Made by a program: the position numbers and the translations under genes. From assembly GCF_035989245.1 (NCBI RefSeq), contig NZ_JAYMFF010000015.1:62001-126000 (forward strand): 64,000 bases of DNA, given 5' to 3'. The notes beneath the pieces are model-generated. The model saw only the letters and a list, made by a program, of their open reading frames with translations, was not told the DNA's origin and ran no database searches. Source of the DNA: Adlercreutzia wanghongyangiae. Its GTDB lineage: Bacteria; Actinomycetota; Coriobacteriia; Coriobacteriales; Eggerthellaceae. Shown here in pieces: positions 1-9,200 of the stretch (position 1 is its first letter; the number at the start of each line of letters is the position of its first letter).

Positions 1-1262
1 GTCTTGTAGGCGCCACCACAGGCATGGCCCGACTTCCCCATGTGGCCGCCCATGGCACCCACGGTCATGAACAGCTGGGGAACGTTATCGGCGCTGGAGC
101 AGCGGGCCAGGGCGTAGTTGTGCAGCAGCATGACGGCATGATCCTTGCCGATGGTCTCGGCAAACCACTTGATATCGTCCACCGGCGTGCCGCAGATGAC
201 GCTCGCCCACTCCGCCGTCTTGGGCGTGCCGTCATAGGCTCCCATCAGGTAGTCCTTGAAGTTCTCGTCCAGCTTGGCGTCCGCCGGCATGTGCGCCGCA
301 TCGAAGCCGACGCAGTACTTGTCGAGAAACTCCTGGTCGACCACGCCCTGCTGGATCATCTCGTAGGCAACACCGAGCAGAAACGCCGTATCAGTTCCGG
401 GATACACCGGCACCCAGCGGGCGTCGAAGTAGGCGGCGGTGGCGTTGTAGGAAGGACCGACGTACACGAACTGCACGCCCGCGTCCTTCGCCTCGTTGAA
501 GTTGTTCATGGTGGAACCGCCCGAAGACCACGCAGAATTGCCGCCCATGAGCACAATGGTCTCGGCGTTCTTGTTGTCGAAGCGGTCGTTCGTCTCGCCC
601 AAATCGCAACCAGGCAGGCCCAGCGAGGTCATGTTGAAGGCATACACGCCGCACGAGCTGGTGTCGGAAATGGAGATGTAGCCGCCCATTTTGGCCAGCA
701 CCGTGTCCACGCCGGGCCCGTAGTTCGCGATAACCGCGCGCGGGCCGTAGGTGCCGTAGATACGCTCCACCTCGCCGGCGATGAGGTCGATGGCCTCGTC
801 CCAGCTGATACGCTCCCATTCGTCGCGGCCGCGCAGATCGCCGTGGGAGGCTTCGCCGCCGCCAGGCTGCCAGCTCTTGCGCTTCATGGGGTACTTCAGG
901 CGGTCTTCGCCGAAGCATTGCTGCTGCTGGGAGCGTCCGCGCGGGCAACCGCGCTGCTGCAACCACTCGAAGCTGTCCTCGTGCGAGGTGTCACTGCCCT
1001 GGCGCACGGGCTTGCCGTCTTTCACCAGCACGCGGTTGACGCAGCGGCCACCGCAGTTATGCCAGCAAGCCGCCGATATCCACGTGCCCCCGTCGACGGC
1101 GCCACCGTCGGTGGCAGCCAGCTCCCCATCGCCTGCTCCTTGCGGTGTACAGGCCGCAAGGGACGCGAACGCCCCGGCGGACACAGCCGCAGCGGCGCTC
1201 CCCTTCAGGAACCGGCGGCGGGTCAGGGCACCGGATTTCAAGACGTTGCGAGAATCGCTCAT
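1..1262 (-). CDS. DMSO-reductase-family molybdopterin oxidoreductase, catalytic subunit (3' end cut by window)
   Basis: The visible 420 N-terminal residues open with a Tat signal (TRRRFLKG), a hydrophobic stretch and a Cys after SLAA that could be lipidated. A Cys-x3-Cys-x3-Cys group (CWHNCGGRC) and a later GCPRGRS then bind the [4Fe-4S] cluster that precedes the molybdopterin domain. A DTSSCG segment lies where DmsA-type enzymes carry the serine ligand to Mo. The protein would be an exported terminal reductase for an S- or N-oxide-like acceptor; the substrate cannot be read from sequence. It is closely paralogous to the enzyme at 44405-47035. The start is ATG at 1262 with GAGGGGG upstream. 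The C-terminus, and any Fe-S or anchor partner, lie outside the window. Confidence 0.9.
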   Translation of the reverse strand, partial: MSDSRNVLKSGALTRRRFLKGSAAAAVSAGAFASLAACTPQGAGDGELAATDGGAVDGGTWISAACWHNCGGRCVNRVLVKDGKPVRQGSDTSHEDSFEWLQQRGCPRGRSQQQQCFGEDRLKYPMKRKSWQPGGGEASHGDLRGRDEWERISWDEAIDLIAGEVERIYGTYGPRAVIANYGPGVDTVLAKMGGYISISDTSSCGVYAFNMTSLGLPGCDLGETNDRFDNKNAETIVLMGGNSAWSSGGSTMNNFNEAKDAGVQFVYVGPSYNATAAYFDARWVPVYPGTDTAFLLGVAYEMIQQGVVDQEFLDKYCVGFDAAHMPADAKLDENFKDYLMGAYDGTPKTAEWASVICGTPVDDIKWFAETIGKDHAVMLLHNYALARCSSADNVPQLFMTVGAMGGHMGKSGHACGGAYK

Positions 1263-1328
1263 TGCATCCCCCTCATTCCATCTTATCGACTGCGGCCGAC
1301 CGTACGCGACCGACCTCTGACAAGATCA

Positions 1329-1357
1329 AATATACGGAGCGAAATTTCCCGCCACAA
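1329..1357 (-). promoter_or_regulatory. Sigma-70-like promoter of the molybdoenzyme gene
   Basis: On the minus strand TTGTGG (1352-1357) is followed by a 17-nt spacer and TATATT (1329-1334). This places transcription start about 60 nt before the ATG at 1262. The -10 matches consensus at five of six positions; the -35 only at TTG, which would suit an activator-dependent promoter. Confidence 0.5.
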
Positions 1358-1359
1358 GA

Positions 1360-1413
1360 TACCACGAAGGTAACCTCCGTGGTAATCCAGTAAGGTCGAT
1401 TACCAGCTGGTAA
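1360..1413. promoter_or_regulatory. Palindromic operator candidates upstream of the molybdoenzyme promoter
   Basis: Immediately upstream of the -35 is an inverted repeat, TACCACG (1360-1366) with CGTGGTA (1378-1384), enclosing AGGTAACCT. Further up is the perfect 14-bp palindrome TTACCAGCTGGTAA (1400-1413). Both share the TTACC/GGTAA core. The position fits binding of a dimeric activator, for example a LuxR-type regulator; no such gene is visible nearby. Confidence 0.45.
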
Positions 1414-1859
1414 GAATTGGAGGGACCCGTCTTACTTTTAAGGCTATCGAGGGTGGGATTGACCGCCACATCTGAGAGAGCGACTTTGCATCATGCGCAA
1501 ACGCATCAAGCCAAGCTGCAAAAAATAAAAGGGAGGATGTCTCAAAAAAGAAAAGGGCGGGGCACCGGGCAAATCGGGAGGGAGGGGGGATGAATCTGTC
1601 CGGTACCCGCCTCAAGTGGGATTATACAGACTTGCGAACGGTTTGTCTCAGCTTTGAAAAGGTTCACGAAAGGGTCACAGGTTGCTCCCTCGCACCGCCT
1701 CTTCCCTACCTCGAAAACCACGGACAGACAAACCGGCGACGCGTCCTGAATCAACCTCCGCCCAGGATAATTTTCGTTGCTGCACATTCCATCCTGTGGT
1801 ACGGTGATAGCAGAGGGAGATAGTCGTTGTAATCGATCTATCTATTTTGGAGGAACCTT
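1414..1859. other. Intergenic region between divergent genes
   Basis: No convincing gene is seen. Short open frames on both strands lack ribosome binding sites. The last bases, TTTTGGAGGAACCTT, are the ribosome binding site for the gene starting at 1860. No clear promoter could be assigned to that gene. Confidence 0.5.
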
Positions 1860-2576
1860 ATGCGATTTATCGTAGCCCTCGTGTTGTCTTTTGCCCTTAT
1901 TTGGGCATGTGCTAAACCCCTGAAAAAGCATCCCGCCCCGTTCTACGTGGGCGCCATCGCGCTGGTGGGCCTGTACATTTGGGGTACGTCCGTCGGTGTT
2001 CGCGGCGAGATGTGGTCGATGTTCCAGCCGCTGATGCAGCGCTGCGCCCTGGCCTTCCTGCTGTTCTCCATCGTCGTGTTCGTGGGCGTGCTCGGCGAGA
2101 AATCGGCCCTGCGCGTGCGGCTGATGCCCATTCGACGCCAGCTGTCCATTCTGGGCTGCATTTTCGCCGCGGGGCACATCGTGTTCTACGGGTCTTCCTA
2201 TGTTCCGCGGCTCAGCAGCGCTTTCAGCGGCAACCTCGCCTTTTCGCTAGGGCTGGCGGCGCTTATCACCGCACTCATGGCGGTGCTGTGCGTTACCTCG
2301 TTCCAAATCGTCAAGCACGGCATGAGCGCGGCGGCCTGGAAACGCGTGCAGCGCCTCGCCTATCCCTTCTACCTGCTGATGTACGTGCATTTGGCTCTGC
2401 TGCTGATGCCCAGCGCCCTGGCCGGCAACCAGGTGGCCGTCATCAGCATCGCGGTGTACTCCGTTATCGTGAGCGCCTACGCGGTGCTGCGCGTGGCCAA
2501 GGCGCTGGGCGATCGAGCCGGCAGCACCGCTGCCGCCCGCACCGCCGACCTCGACCTGGAATCGGCCGCCGCCTAA
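1860..2576 (+). CDS. Ferric-reductase-like / MsrQ-like haem b membrane protein
   Basis: A 238-residue protein with six or seven membrane segments (about residues 2-18, 28-44, 62-78, 97-115, 126-150, 168-186, 191-212). The segment RRQLSILGCIFAAGHIVFY and the later WKRVQRLAYPFYLLMYVHL match the paired His-bearing helices of the ferric reductase/YedZ (MsrQ) fold, where the histidines ligate haem b. It lacks flavin and NAD domains, so it would pass electrons across the membrane for a partner. The molybdoenzyme upstream is divergent, so a shared role is possible but unproven. A strong GGAGGAA site precedes the ATG. The C-terminal 25 residues are Ala-rich and probably disordered. Confidence 0.7.
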   Translation: MRFIVALVLSFALIWACAKPLKKHPAPFYVGAIALVGLYIWGTSVGVRGEMWSMFQPLMQRCALAFLLFSIVVFVGVLGEKSALRVRLMPIRRQLSILGCIFAAGHIVFYGSSYVPRLSSAFSGNLAFSLGLAALITALMAVLCVTSFQIVKHGMSAAAWKRVQRLAYPFYLLMYVHLALLLMPSALAGNQVAVISIAVYSVIVSAYAVLRVAKALGDRAGSTAAARTADLDLESAAA

Positions 2577-2592
2577 CATTCCCCACCGACTG

Positions 2593-2628
2593 AAAACGCA
2601 GGGGCCTCCCACGAAGCCCCTGCGTTTT
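2593..2628. terminator. Bidirectional hairpin terminator between convergent genes
   Basis: AAAACGCAGGGGC and its complement GCCCCTGCGTTTT form a perfect GC-rich stem with A/T flanks. It lies 16 bases after the membrane-protein stop and just beyond the LysR gene end, so it can serve both strands. Confidence 0.8.
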
Positions 2629-2643
2629 CGGGATGAAGCAACT

Positions 2644-3564
2644 CTATCGCTTCCCTGCCCTGCCATTCTCCTCGCAAGCCGCTCTTCTGATGGCCTCCCT
2701 CAGCTCCCCGACCAGAGGCTTCTCGGGAACACCCAATTTGCTCGCCAACCCCAAGGGCAAGGTAAAGGAATCCTCCTCCGTCAGCGGCACGTACGCAATG
2801 CCCTCGTGGGGCATCTCGGCATTGTGCGCCGGCGAGAAATCAACCCCTCGGCCCGATCTCACGAACTCGCGCGCGTGATCGAGACTGAAGGGCACCGGGG
2901 CATAACGCGGCGCCAGCCCGTAACGGGCAAACCCTTCCACGATGCGATGGTAGGAAATGTTCAAGTCGGGAACGGGAAACAAATCTACCTCGGCCAAATC
3001 AGCAAAACTAATCGCTTGACGCTCGGCCAGCGGATGGGACGCGGGTACCGCCACCAGCAAGCTGCCCTCGGCTATTTGCTCGAACTCGAACACCGATGGA
3101 TCGGGACGCCCCACCACAAAAGCCATGTCCACCGAACCACGCTCGACGGCCGCCAAGCAGGAATCGCTCGTTAGCTCGAAAACGCGCAGATCCGCCCCGG
3201 CATGGGTCGCCCTAAAGTCTCTGAGTGTAGCCAGCGTGAAACCCGTCCCCTCATCCTGCAGGCTGGCCGTGGCGTAGGCAAAGGCTACAGCGCCATGGGT
3301 GCTTTCCTTCCACTGAGCGGCGAAAGATTCAGCAGAGCGAGCCGCCTCAAGCACTGCCACGGCCTTAGGTAAAAACGCACCGCCAAAGTCGGTCAGCTGA
3401 ATCCCCTGGCGACGGCGGTGAAAAAGCGGCATTCCAAGCTCCCCCTCAAGCGCCGCCACCGATGCCGACAAAGTCTGTTGCGCAACAAAGGCGCTCTTAG
3501 CCGCCGCCGAGAACGAACCTGCTTTCGACGCCAGGCAGAAATACTCGATTTGTCGCAAATCCAC
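2644..3564 (-). CDS. LysR-family transcriptional regulator
   Basis: A 306-residue protein of typical LysR length. Residues 1-60 form the winged helix (SFSAAAKSAFVAQQTLSASVAALE), followed by the LTDFG wing region. Residues about 90-290 are the periplasmic-binding-protein-like effector domain. The start is GTG at 3564 with AGGAG upstream. It lies downstream of, and on the same strand as, the flavoprotein reductase at 3719-5380, separated by a hairpin. It may control that gene, but the usual divergent arrangement is missing. The effector is unknown. Confidence 0.9.
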   Translation of the reverse strand: MDLRQIEYFCLASKAGSFSAAAKSAFVAQQTLSASVAALEGELGMPLFHRRRQGIQLTDFGGAFLPKAVAVLEAARSAESFAAQWKESTHGAVAFAYATASLQDEGTGFTLATLRDFRATHAGADLRVFELTSDSCLAAVERGSVDMAFVVGRPDPSVFEFEQIAEGSLLVAVPASHPLAERQAISFADLAEVDLFPVPDLNISYHRIVEGFARYGLAPRYAPVPFSLDHAREFVRSGRGVDFSPAHNAEMPHEGIAYVPLTEEDSFTLPLGLASKLGVPEKPLVGELREAIRRAACEENGRAGKR

Positions 3565-3626
3565 AGGCGCTCCTCTCCCCTTTCCCGTCTATGATACCTT
3601 CTCGCGCGCTGCCGTCCAACACGCAA

Positions 3627-3654
3627 AAGGGCGCCACCCGAAGGCAACGCCCTT
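3627..3654 (-). terminator. Hairpin downstream of the flavoprotein gene
   Basis: AAGGGCG and CGCCCTT pair around a GC-rich loop, 65 nt past the flavoprotein stop. The T-tract is short (TTTGCG), so it is a moderate terminator candidate. Confidence 0.5.
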
Positions 3655-3718
3655 CCGTGAAGGGGAGGCACAATAAGCCAAGCCGATCCTGCAGTGAAGT
3701 CAGCCCCGAGTTCGCAAG

Positions 3719-5380
3719 CTAACCCTGGGCGGCCGTCACGCCGGCCAGATAGCCCGAACCCACGCAGAATCCCTGGGCCGAGCCGCCCTCGAAATAGGGT
3801 ACAGCCCAGAAATCCCCGTCCACACCGGCCACGAACAGACCGGGAATGGGGTTGGCGTCAGCGTCCACCGCACGGCAGAAGCCATCGGTCTTGATACCGC
3901 CCAGCGTCACCCAGGCGGCAATGTCCAATTCCACGACGTACAGCGAGCCCGTGTCCACCGCGCGCAGGAACTGCTCTTCCTTGAACATCTCCTCGTCGAC
4001 CCCGGCGGCGCAATAGCCGTTGTAGGTCTCCACCGTGGCAGCCAGGTGCTCCATGCCGCAGGCTTCGCCCAAGGCCTCGGCGGTGTCGGCCTTCCATATC
4101 CAGCCCTCGTCGATACCCTGCTTCACCATGTCGGGCAGAGCGGTCAGCGTCTTTCCCATGAAGCCCATCTGCACGCCCGGGGCCATGTTGCCGAAGGCGT
4201 CTTCCGAGATGAAATCCATGATGGGCGTCGTGGCGAGCGCGTCGATGAGCCCGTCGTCGATCACCATGTAGTACACGCCCTCGCGCAAAAGCGGTTCGCC
4301 GCAGTACATGGTGTGCTTGGCCATAGTGCCCTCGTCCATGAAGCGCAGACCCTGCTTGTTCACCATCAAACCGCCGAACAGAGGCAGGCTGAACACGGGC
4401 GTGGCGTTGCAGTCCTCCAGGCTCACGAAGCGCGCGCTCGATTTCATGTTGCAGGCGCCCGACTCGTTGATAGACGTGCTGAAGTTCTTGCCCATCTGGG
4501 CACCCGCCGACTGGGCCAGCTTAATGCCCGCGCCGTCGTTGTACTGGTTACCGGTACCATACATGACCGAACCGGAATAGTACTCGCGCAGCATGTCCTC
4601 GTTCTGAATAAAGCCGCCTGTGGCGACGATGACGTTTTTGGCCTTCACGTCCACCACCGAGGAGCCGTCCTCGTAGCGCACGCCCACCACAGCGCCGTCC
4701 TCAATCAAGAGGTTGGTGACGTTGGCATCCCAGCGGGAGTCGACGCCGAACATGTCCAGCATCCCTTGCAGGGCCTCGGCGCGCTCGGCTCCGCTGGTCG
4801 CGTAAATATGGCCGCCGCGATTCAGCATCAGAGTGTTCTCGTCGGCGCCTTCGAAGGCGAACATGAAGGGCACGCCGCCCTCGATCATGAGATCGATGCC
4901 CTTGCCCGAGGCCGGCAGCACGTTGCGCAGCAGCGGAGCGTTGGTCTGGTAGTGCGTGCCCGTCCAGATGAAATCGAACATGTCCTTGGTCGTCAAGTGG
5001 TTGTCCCACTCAAGCTCGGGACTCGATTCCACGGCCCACACACCCGATACCATGGAAGCATTCGTGGCGCCCATGGATGAGGAGCGGTCAAGCCCGATGA
5101 CCTTCGCCCCCTCCTTCGCGGCAGCAGAGGCAGCCACCAGGCCGCTGGTGCCCAGACCCACCACCACGACATCGCACGTCTCCTCTGCATCGGCCGGCGG
5201 CAGCTCTTCGATGGCCGGAGCATCCGATGCGGCCTCTTCCGTATTCCCCGCCTGCGGGGCGCAGCCCGCCAGCCCCAGTGCCGCCAGACCCGCGGCGCCC
5301 AACGCGCCCAGGCCTAAAAACGAACGACGGGACATACCCTCGCTGATAGCCTCTTCGACAATGCCCTTCTCCTCGGTCAT
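3719..5380 (-). CDS. Tat-exported FAD-dependent fumarate-reductase-like flavoprotein
   Basis: A 553-residue protein. Residues 17-41 carry a Tat signal (SRRSFLGLG, hydrophobic run) ending LAGC, a lipobox-like site. A dinucleotide-binding motif follows near residue 70 (VVVVGLGTSGLVAASAAAKEG), then the FAD_binding_2 fold, and a C-terminal glycine-rich FAD segment (GLFVAGVDGDFWA, GGSAQGFCVGSGYLAG). This is the fumarate/urocanate reductase and ketosteroid dehydrogenase superfamily. No haem or Fe-S subunit is adjacent, so its electron donor is unknown. In this bacterial group such enzymes reduce varied C=C acceptors during respiration; which one cannot be told here. GAAGGAGGG precedes the ATG. Confidence 0.88.
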   Translation of the reverse strand: MTEEKGIVEEAISEGMSRRSFLGLGALGAAGLAALGLAGCAPQAGNTEEAASDAPAIEELPPADAEETCDVVVVGLGTSGLVAASAAAKEGAKVIGLDRSSSMGATNASMVSGVWAVESSPELEWDNHLTTKDMFDFIWTGTHYQTNAPLLRNVLPASGKGIDLMIEGGVPFMFAFEGADENTLMLNRGGHIYATSGAERAEALQGMLDMFGVDSRWDANVTNLLIEDGAVVGVRYEDGSSVVDVKAKNVIVATGGFIQNEDMLREYYSGSVMYGTGNQYNDGAGIKLAQSAGAQMGKNFSTSINESGACNMKSSARFVSLEDCNATPVFSLPLFGGLMVNKQGLRFMDEGTMAKHTMYCGEPLLREGVYYMVIDDGLIDALATTPIMDFISEDAFGNMAPGVQMGFMGKTLTALPDMVKQGIDEGWIWKADTAEALGEACGMEHLAATVETYNGYCAAGVDEEMFKEEQFLRAVDTGSLYVVELDIAAWVTLGGIKTDGFCRAVDADANPIPGLFVAGVDGDFWAVPYFEGGSAQGFCVGSGYLAGVTAAQG

Positions 5381-5686
5381 GGGAGCCCTCCTTCAATCGG
5401 TTTCTTTTCCCATAGCCAAGGTTACCAGCGTCAATACGCCCTGTATAACAAAGGCCGCCGAGGCTCCCTCAGGTTTTATTTGTATCCGAGTGGGACGCCG
5501 CCGCCTTTCGCACCTCCAATCGCGATCTGGAGGCACCCAACGCCGAAGACCCCGTTCATCCACCCCTCACCCCCCCTTCGGCCGTCAATGCGGCAGGCAG
5601 CGCGTGAAGTCCCTGCGTTTCGAGATGACGCACAAGCGCAGACATCGGGGCGCCGTCGCCACCAATGGCCAAAAAACCAACGTTGT
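5381..5686. other. Upstream region of the flavoprotein gene, no gene seen
   Basis: The 5' flank of the flavoprotein gene. A GGTAACC palindrome lies near 5420, resembling the core found upstream of the molybdoenzyme at 1369-1375. No promoter could be assigned with confidence and no gene is recognised. Confidence 0.4.
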
Positions 5687-5878
5687 CTAAGGCTTTCTCA
5701 CTCTATGAGCCAAATAATGGTCAATCAAACGAAGATCTATACGCGTTCTCCGGAACGGTTCGGGAATTTTCGCAAGTTTCACCTCTTCTGAAGGCGAAAA
5801 ACCAGCCAGCAGCACCAAGTCGGTTCGTTTTTTCTTATAAACGTATCCGTTTTTGGCCACAACCGGCCTCTTGGTCAT
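5687..5878 (-). CDS. Possible small basic protein, unrecognised
   Basis: A 63-residue frame in a patch of visibly lower GC than its surroundings. The sequence is protein-like, with charged and hydrophobic residues well mixed (RTDLVLLAGFSPSEEVKLAK) and rich in Lys and Arg. No ribosome binding site precedes the ATG, but TATAAG lies 9 nt before it, so a leaderless or near-leaderless message is conceivable. No family is recognised. An overlapping frame on the other strand looks less protein-like. It may be a remnant. Confidence 0.25.
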   Translation of the reverse strand: MTKRPVVAKNGYVYKKKRTDLVLLAGFSPSEEVKLAKIPEPFRRTRIDLRLIDHYLAHRVRKP

Positions 5879-5938
5879 TAAAACACTTATAAATCTGTGC
5901 GTATTTGACCACCATCACCCATAGAGAGGACTACAGGA

Positions 5939-6136
5939 AGGGAATACAGGGCAAAAAAGGGGGTCACAGGGCAAGGGGGGTCGCAGGACAGGGGGATCAG
6001 GGGGGTCGGAGGACAGGGGGATCAGGGGGGGGTCGCGGGGCAAGGGGTCGGGGGAGAGCCCAGGGCAAGGAGGTCAGAGGGGCGCGGGGGGCGAGGGGGA
6101 TCACGAGACAAGGGGGTCTCAGGGCAAAAAAGAGGG
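5939..6136 (+). repeat. G-run array, degenerate tandem repeat
   Basis: About 200 nt of the plus strand contain 19 runs of three or more G (up to eight) separated by short A/C/T tracts such as TCA, CAGGACA and GATCA. Two copies of AGGACAGGGGGATCAGGGG lie 25 nt apart and other units are degenerate. No credible gene overlaps it. It directly follows the nifJ terminator. Confidence 0.8.
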
Positions 6137-6163
6137 GGCTGGACTAAATCCAGGTCCCCTCCT
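6126..6163 (-). terminator. Rho-independent terminator of nifJ
   Basis: Read on the minus strand, GAGGGGACCTGGA pairs with TCCAGCCCCCTC around a short loop and is followed by TTTTTT (6131-6126). It begins about 58 nt past the nifJ stop. Confidence 0.85.
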
Positions 6164-6220
6164 CCATTGAACGATACCGGTCGAACCAAGCCGTTCGAAC
6201 AACCTGATTCCTGAAACGCG

Positions 6221-9200
6221 TTATTCAGCGGCGTAGAGATCCTTCAGCTTCTGCAGGTGATCCCAGCGGTCCATGGCAGCCTGCTCGTTCTCGGCGAACA
6301 ACTCGCTGGCACGCTCGGGGAACTCGCGGGTCAGGCGGCTGTAACGAGCCTCGTTCATGAGGAAGTTCTGGTACTCGCCCTCTACCGGCTCCTTGGAGTC
6401 GATGACGAGCTTCTTGCCCGGCGCACCCTCGGGGTTGAAGCGCAGCAGGTTCCAATAGCCGCAGTCCACGGCCTTCTTCATCTCGGTCTGGCAGTTGGCC
6501 ATGCCGCCCTTGATGGAGTGCATCTCGCAGGGGCTGTAGCCGATGATGAGCGAGGGACCCGGATAAGCCTCGGCCTCGGTGATGGCCTTGATGGTCTGAT
6601 TCAGGTTCGCGCCCATGGCGATCTGCGCCACGTACACGTAGCCGTAGGTCATGGCGATCTCGGCGAGGCTCTTCTTCTTCACATCCTTGCCGGCGGCGGC
6701 GAACTGCGCCACCTGGCCGAGATTCGAGGCCTTCGAGGCCTGGCCGCCGGTGTTGGAGTACACCTCGGTGTCGAACACGAACACATTCACGTCCTTGCCC
6801 GAGGCGAGCACATGGTCCAGGCCGCCGTAGCCGATGTCGTAGGCCCAGCCGTCGCCGCCAAAGATCCAGACGGACTTCTTGGTCAGATACTCCTTGTTGG
6901 CCAGGATGCCCGCAGCAAGCTCAGCCACCTCGCCAGTGCCCTCGGCCGCGCCCTCCAGGGCCGCGATGTAGGCCGCTGCAGCGCCCTTGGAAGCCTCGGC
7001 GTCGGTGCGGACCTCAAGCCAAGCGCGCGCCGCATCGGCCAGCTCGCCGGCCGCGCCTCCGCACTCGATGAGGGCCTCGGTGTCCACGACCACCTTGTCC
7101 TGCACGGCCTCGTAGCCCAGAAGCATGCCCATGCCGTGCTCGGCGTTGTCCTCGAACAGCGAGTTGCTCCACGCCGGGCCGTGGCCGTCGGCGTTCACCG
7201 TATAGGGCGACGTAGCCGCCGGGCCGCCCCAAATGGACGAGCAGCCCGTGGCGTTGGCGATGTACATGCGATCGCCGAACAGCTGGGTGATCAGGCGCGC
7301 GTAGGAAGTCTGGGCGCAGCCGGCGCAGGAACCGGAGAACTCCAGCAGCGGGCGCTTGAACTGGCTGGCCTTCACCGAAGTACCCTCCAGCTCTTCCTTG
7401 CGGGCAACCTCGTTCACGCAGTAGTCGAACACCGGCTGCTCATCCAGCTCGTCAGCGATGGGCTGCATGGCCAACGAGTCGGTCGGGCACTGGATGACGC
7501 ACAGGCCGCAGCCCATGCAGTCGAGCGGCGACACGGCCAGCACGTACTGCATGTCGGCGCCCACCTTGCCCTTCACGGGGATGTGCTTGGTCTGAGCAGG
7601 CGCTGCCGCCATCTCGGCGTCGGTCAGCGCGAAGGGACGGATGGTGGCGTGCGGGCACACGAACGCGCACTGGTTGCACTCGATGCAGGTGTCGGGCGTC
7701 CACGACGGCACCGACACGGCCACGCCGCGCTTCTCGTAGGCCGCCGCACCCAGCGGGAACTGGCCGTCCTCGTAGCCCACGAAGGCAGACACGGGCAGCG
7801 AGTCGCCGTCCATGCGGCCCACGGGGAACATGATGTCCTCCACCAGCTTCACCGTCTCGGGACGGCCCTCGATGGTCACGGCCGCCGTCTCGTCCTGGGC
7901 GTCCTTCCACGACGCGGGCACCTCGACGCGCACGAAGGCCGTGGCACCGGCATCGATGGCCTTATGGTTCATGTCGACCACGTCCTGGCCCTTGGAGGCG
8001 TAGGACTTCGTGGCCGCATCCTTCATGTACTGAATAGCCTCGGCCTGGGGCATCACGCCAGCCAGGGCGAAGAACGCCGACTGCAAGATGGTGTTGGTGC
8101 GCTTGCCCATGCCAATCTCGATGGCCAGGTCGATGGCGTTGATGAGATATAGCTTGATGTCGTTCTCGGCGATGTAGCGCTTAGCCGCCGCCGACAGGTG
8201 CTCGTCTAGCTCCTCCGGCGTCCACTGGCAGTTGATGAGGAAGGCGCCGCCCGGCTTCACGTCGCGCACCATGGGGAAGTCCTTGGTGATGTAGGACGGG
8301 TTGTGGCAGGCCACGAAGTCGGCCTTGTTCACGTAGTAGGGGCTGCGGATGGGGGCATCACCGAAGCGCAGATGCGAGATGGTCACGCCGCCGGTCTTCT
8401 TCGAGTCGTACTGGAAGTAGGCCTGCACGTACTTGTCGGTGTGGTCGCCGATGATCTTGATGGAGTTCTTGTTCGCACCCACAGTGCCGTCGCCGCCGAG
8501 GCCCCAGAACTTGCACTCGATGGTGCCGGGGGCGGCGGTGTTGGGAGCGGGAACCTCGGGCAGCGACAGGTTCGTCACGTCGTCCACGATGCCGATGGTG
8601 AACTGGCGGCGCGGCTCGTCCTTGGCCAGCTCGGTGTAAATGGCGAACACGGAAGACGGCGGGGTGTCCTTGGAACCCAGGCCGTAGCGGCCACCGGTCA
8701 CCACGATGCCGTCGCGGCCCTCCACGGAGAGGGCGTTCACCACGTCCATGTACAACGGCTCGCCGATGGAACCGGGCTCCTTGGTGCGGTCGAGCACGGC
8801 GATCTTCTTCACCGTGGCCGGCAGCGCCTCTACGAACTTGGCGGTCACGAACGGACGGTACAGGCGCACCTTCACCAGGCCCACCTTCTCGCCCTGGCCG
8901 TTCAGATAGTCGATGACCTCCTCGGCCACGTCGCAGATGGAGCCCATGGCCACGATCACGCGGTCGGCGTCGGGAGCGCCGTAGTAGTTGAACAGCTGGT
9001 AGTTGGTGCCCAGCTTCTCGTTCACCTTCTGCATGTACTCCTCCACCACGGCGGGCAGCTCGTCGTAGATGGGGTTGCAGGACTCGCGGTGCTGGAAGAA
9101 GATGTCACCGTTCTCGTGGGAACCGCGCATGGCCGGGCGCTCCGGGTTCAGGGAGTGCTCGCGGAAGGCGCGCACGGCGTCCATGTCGCACATGTCGGCC

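Noticed and set aside
5905..6147. A Gly/Arg-rich plus-strand frame across the G-run array
   Set aside because: The peptide is simply the translation of G-runs, without start context or homology-like features.
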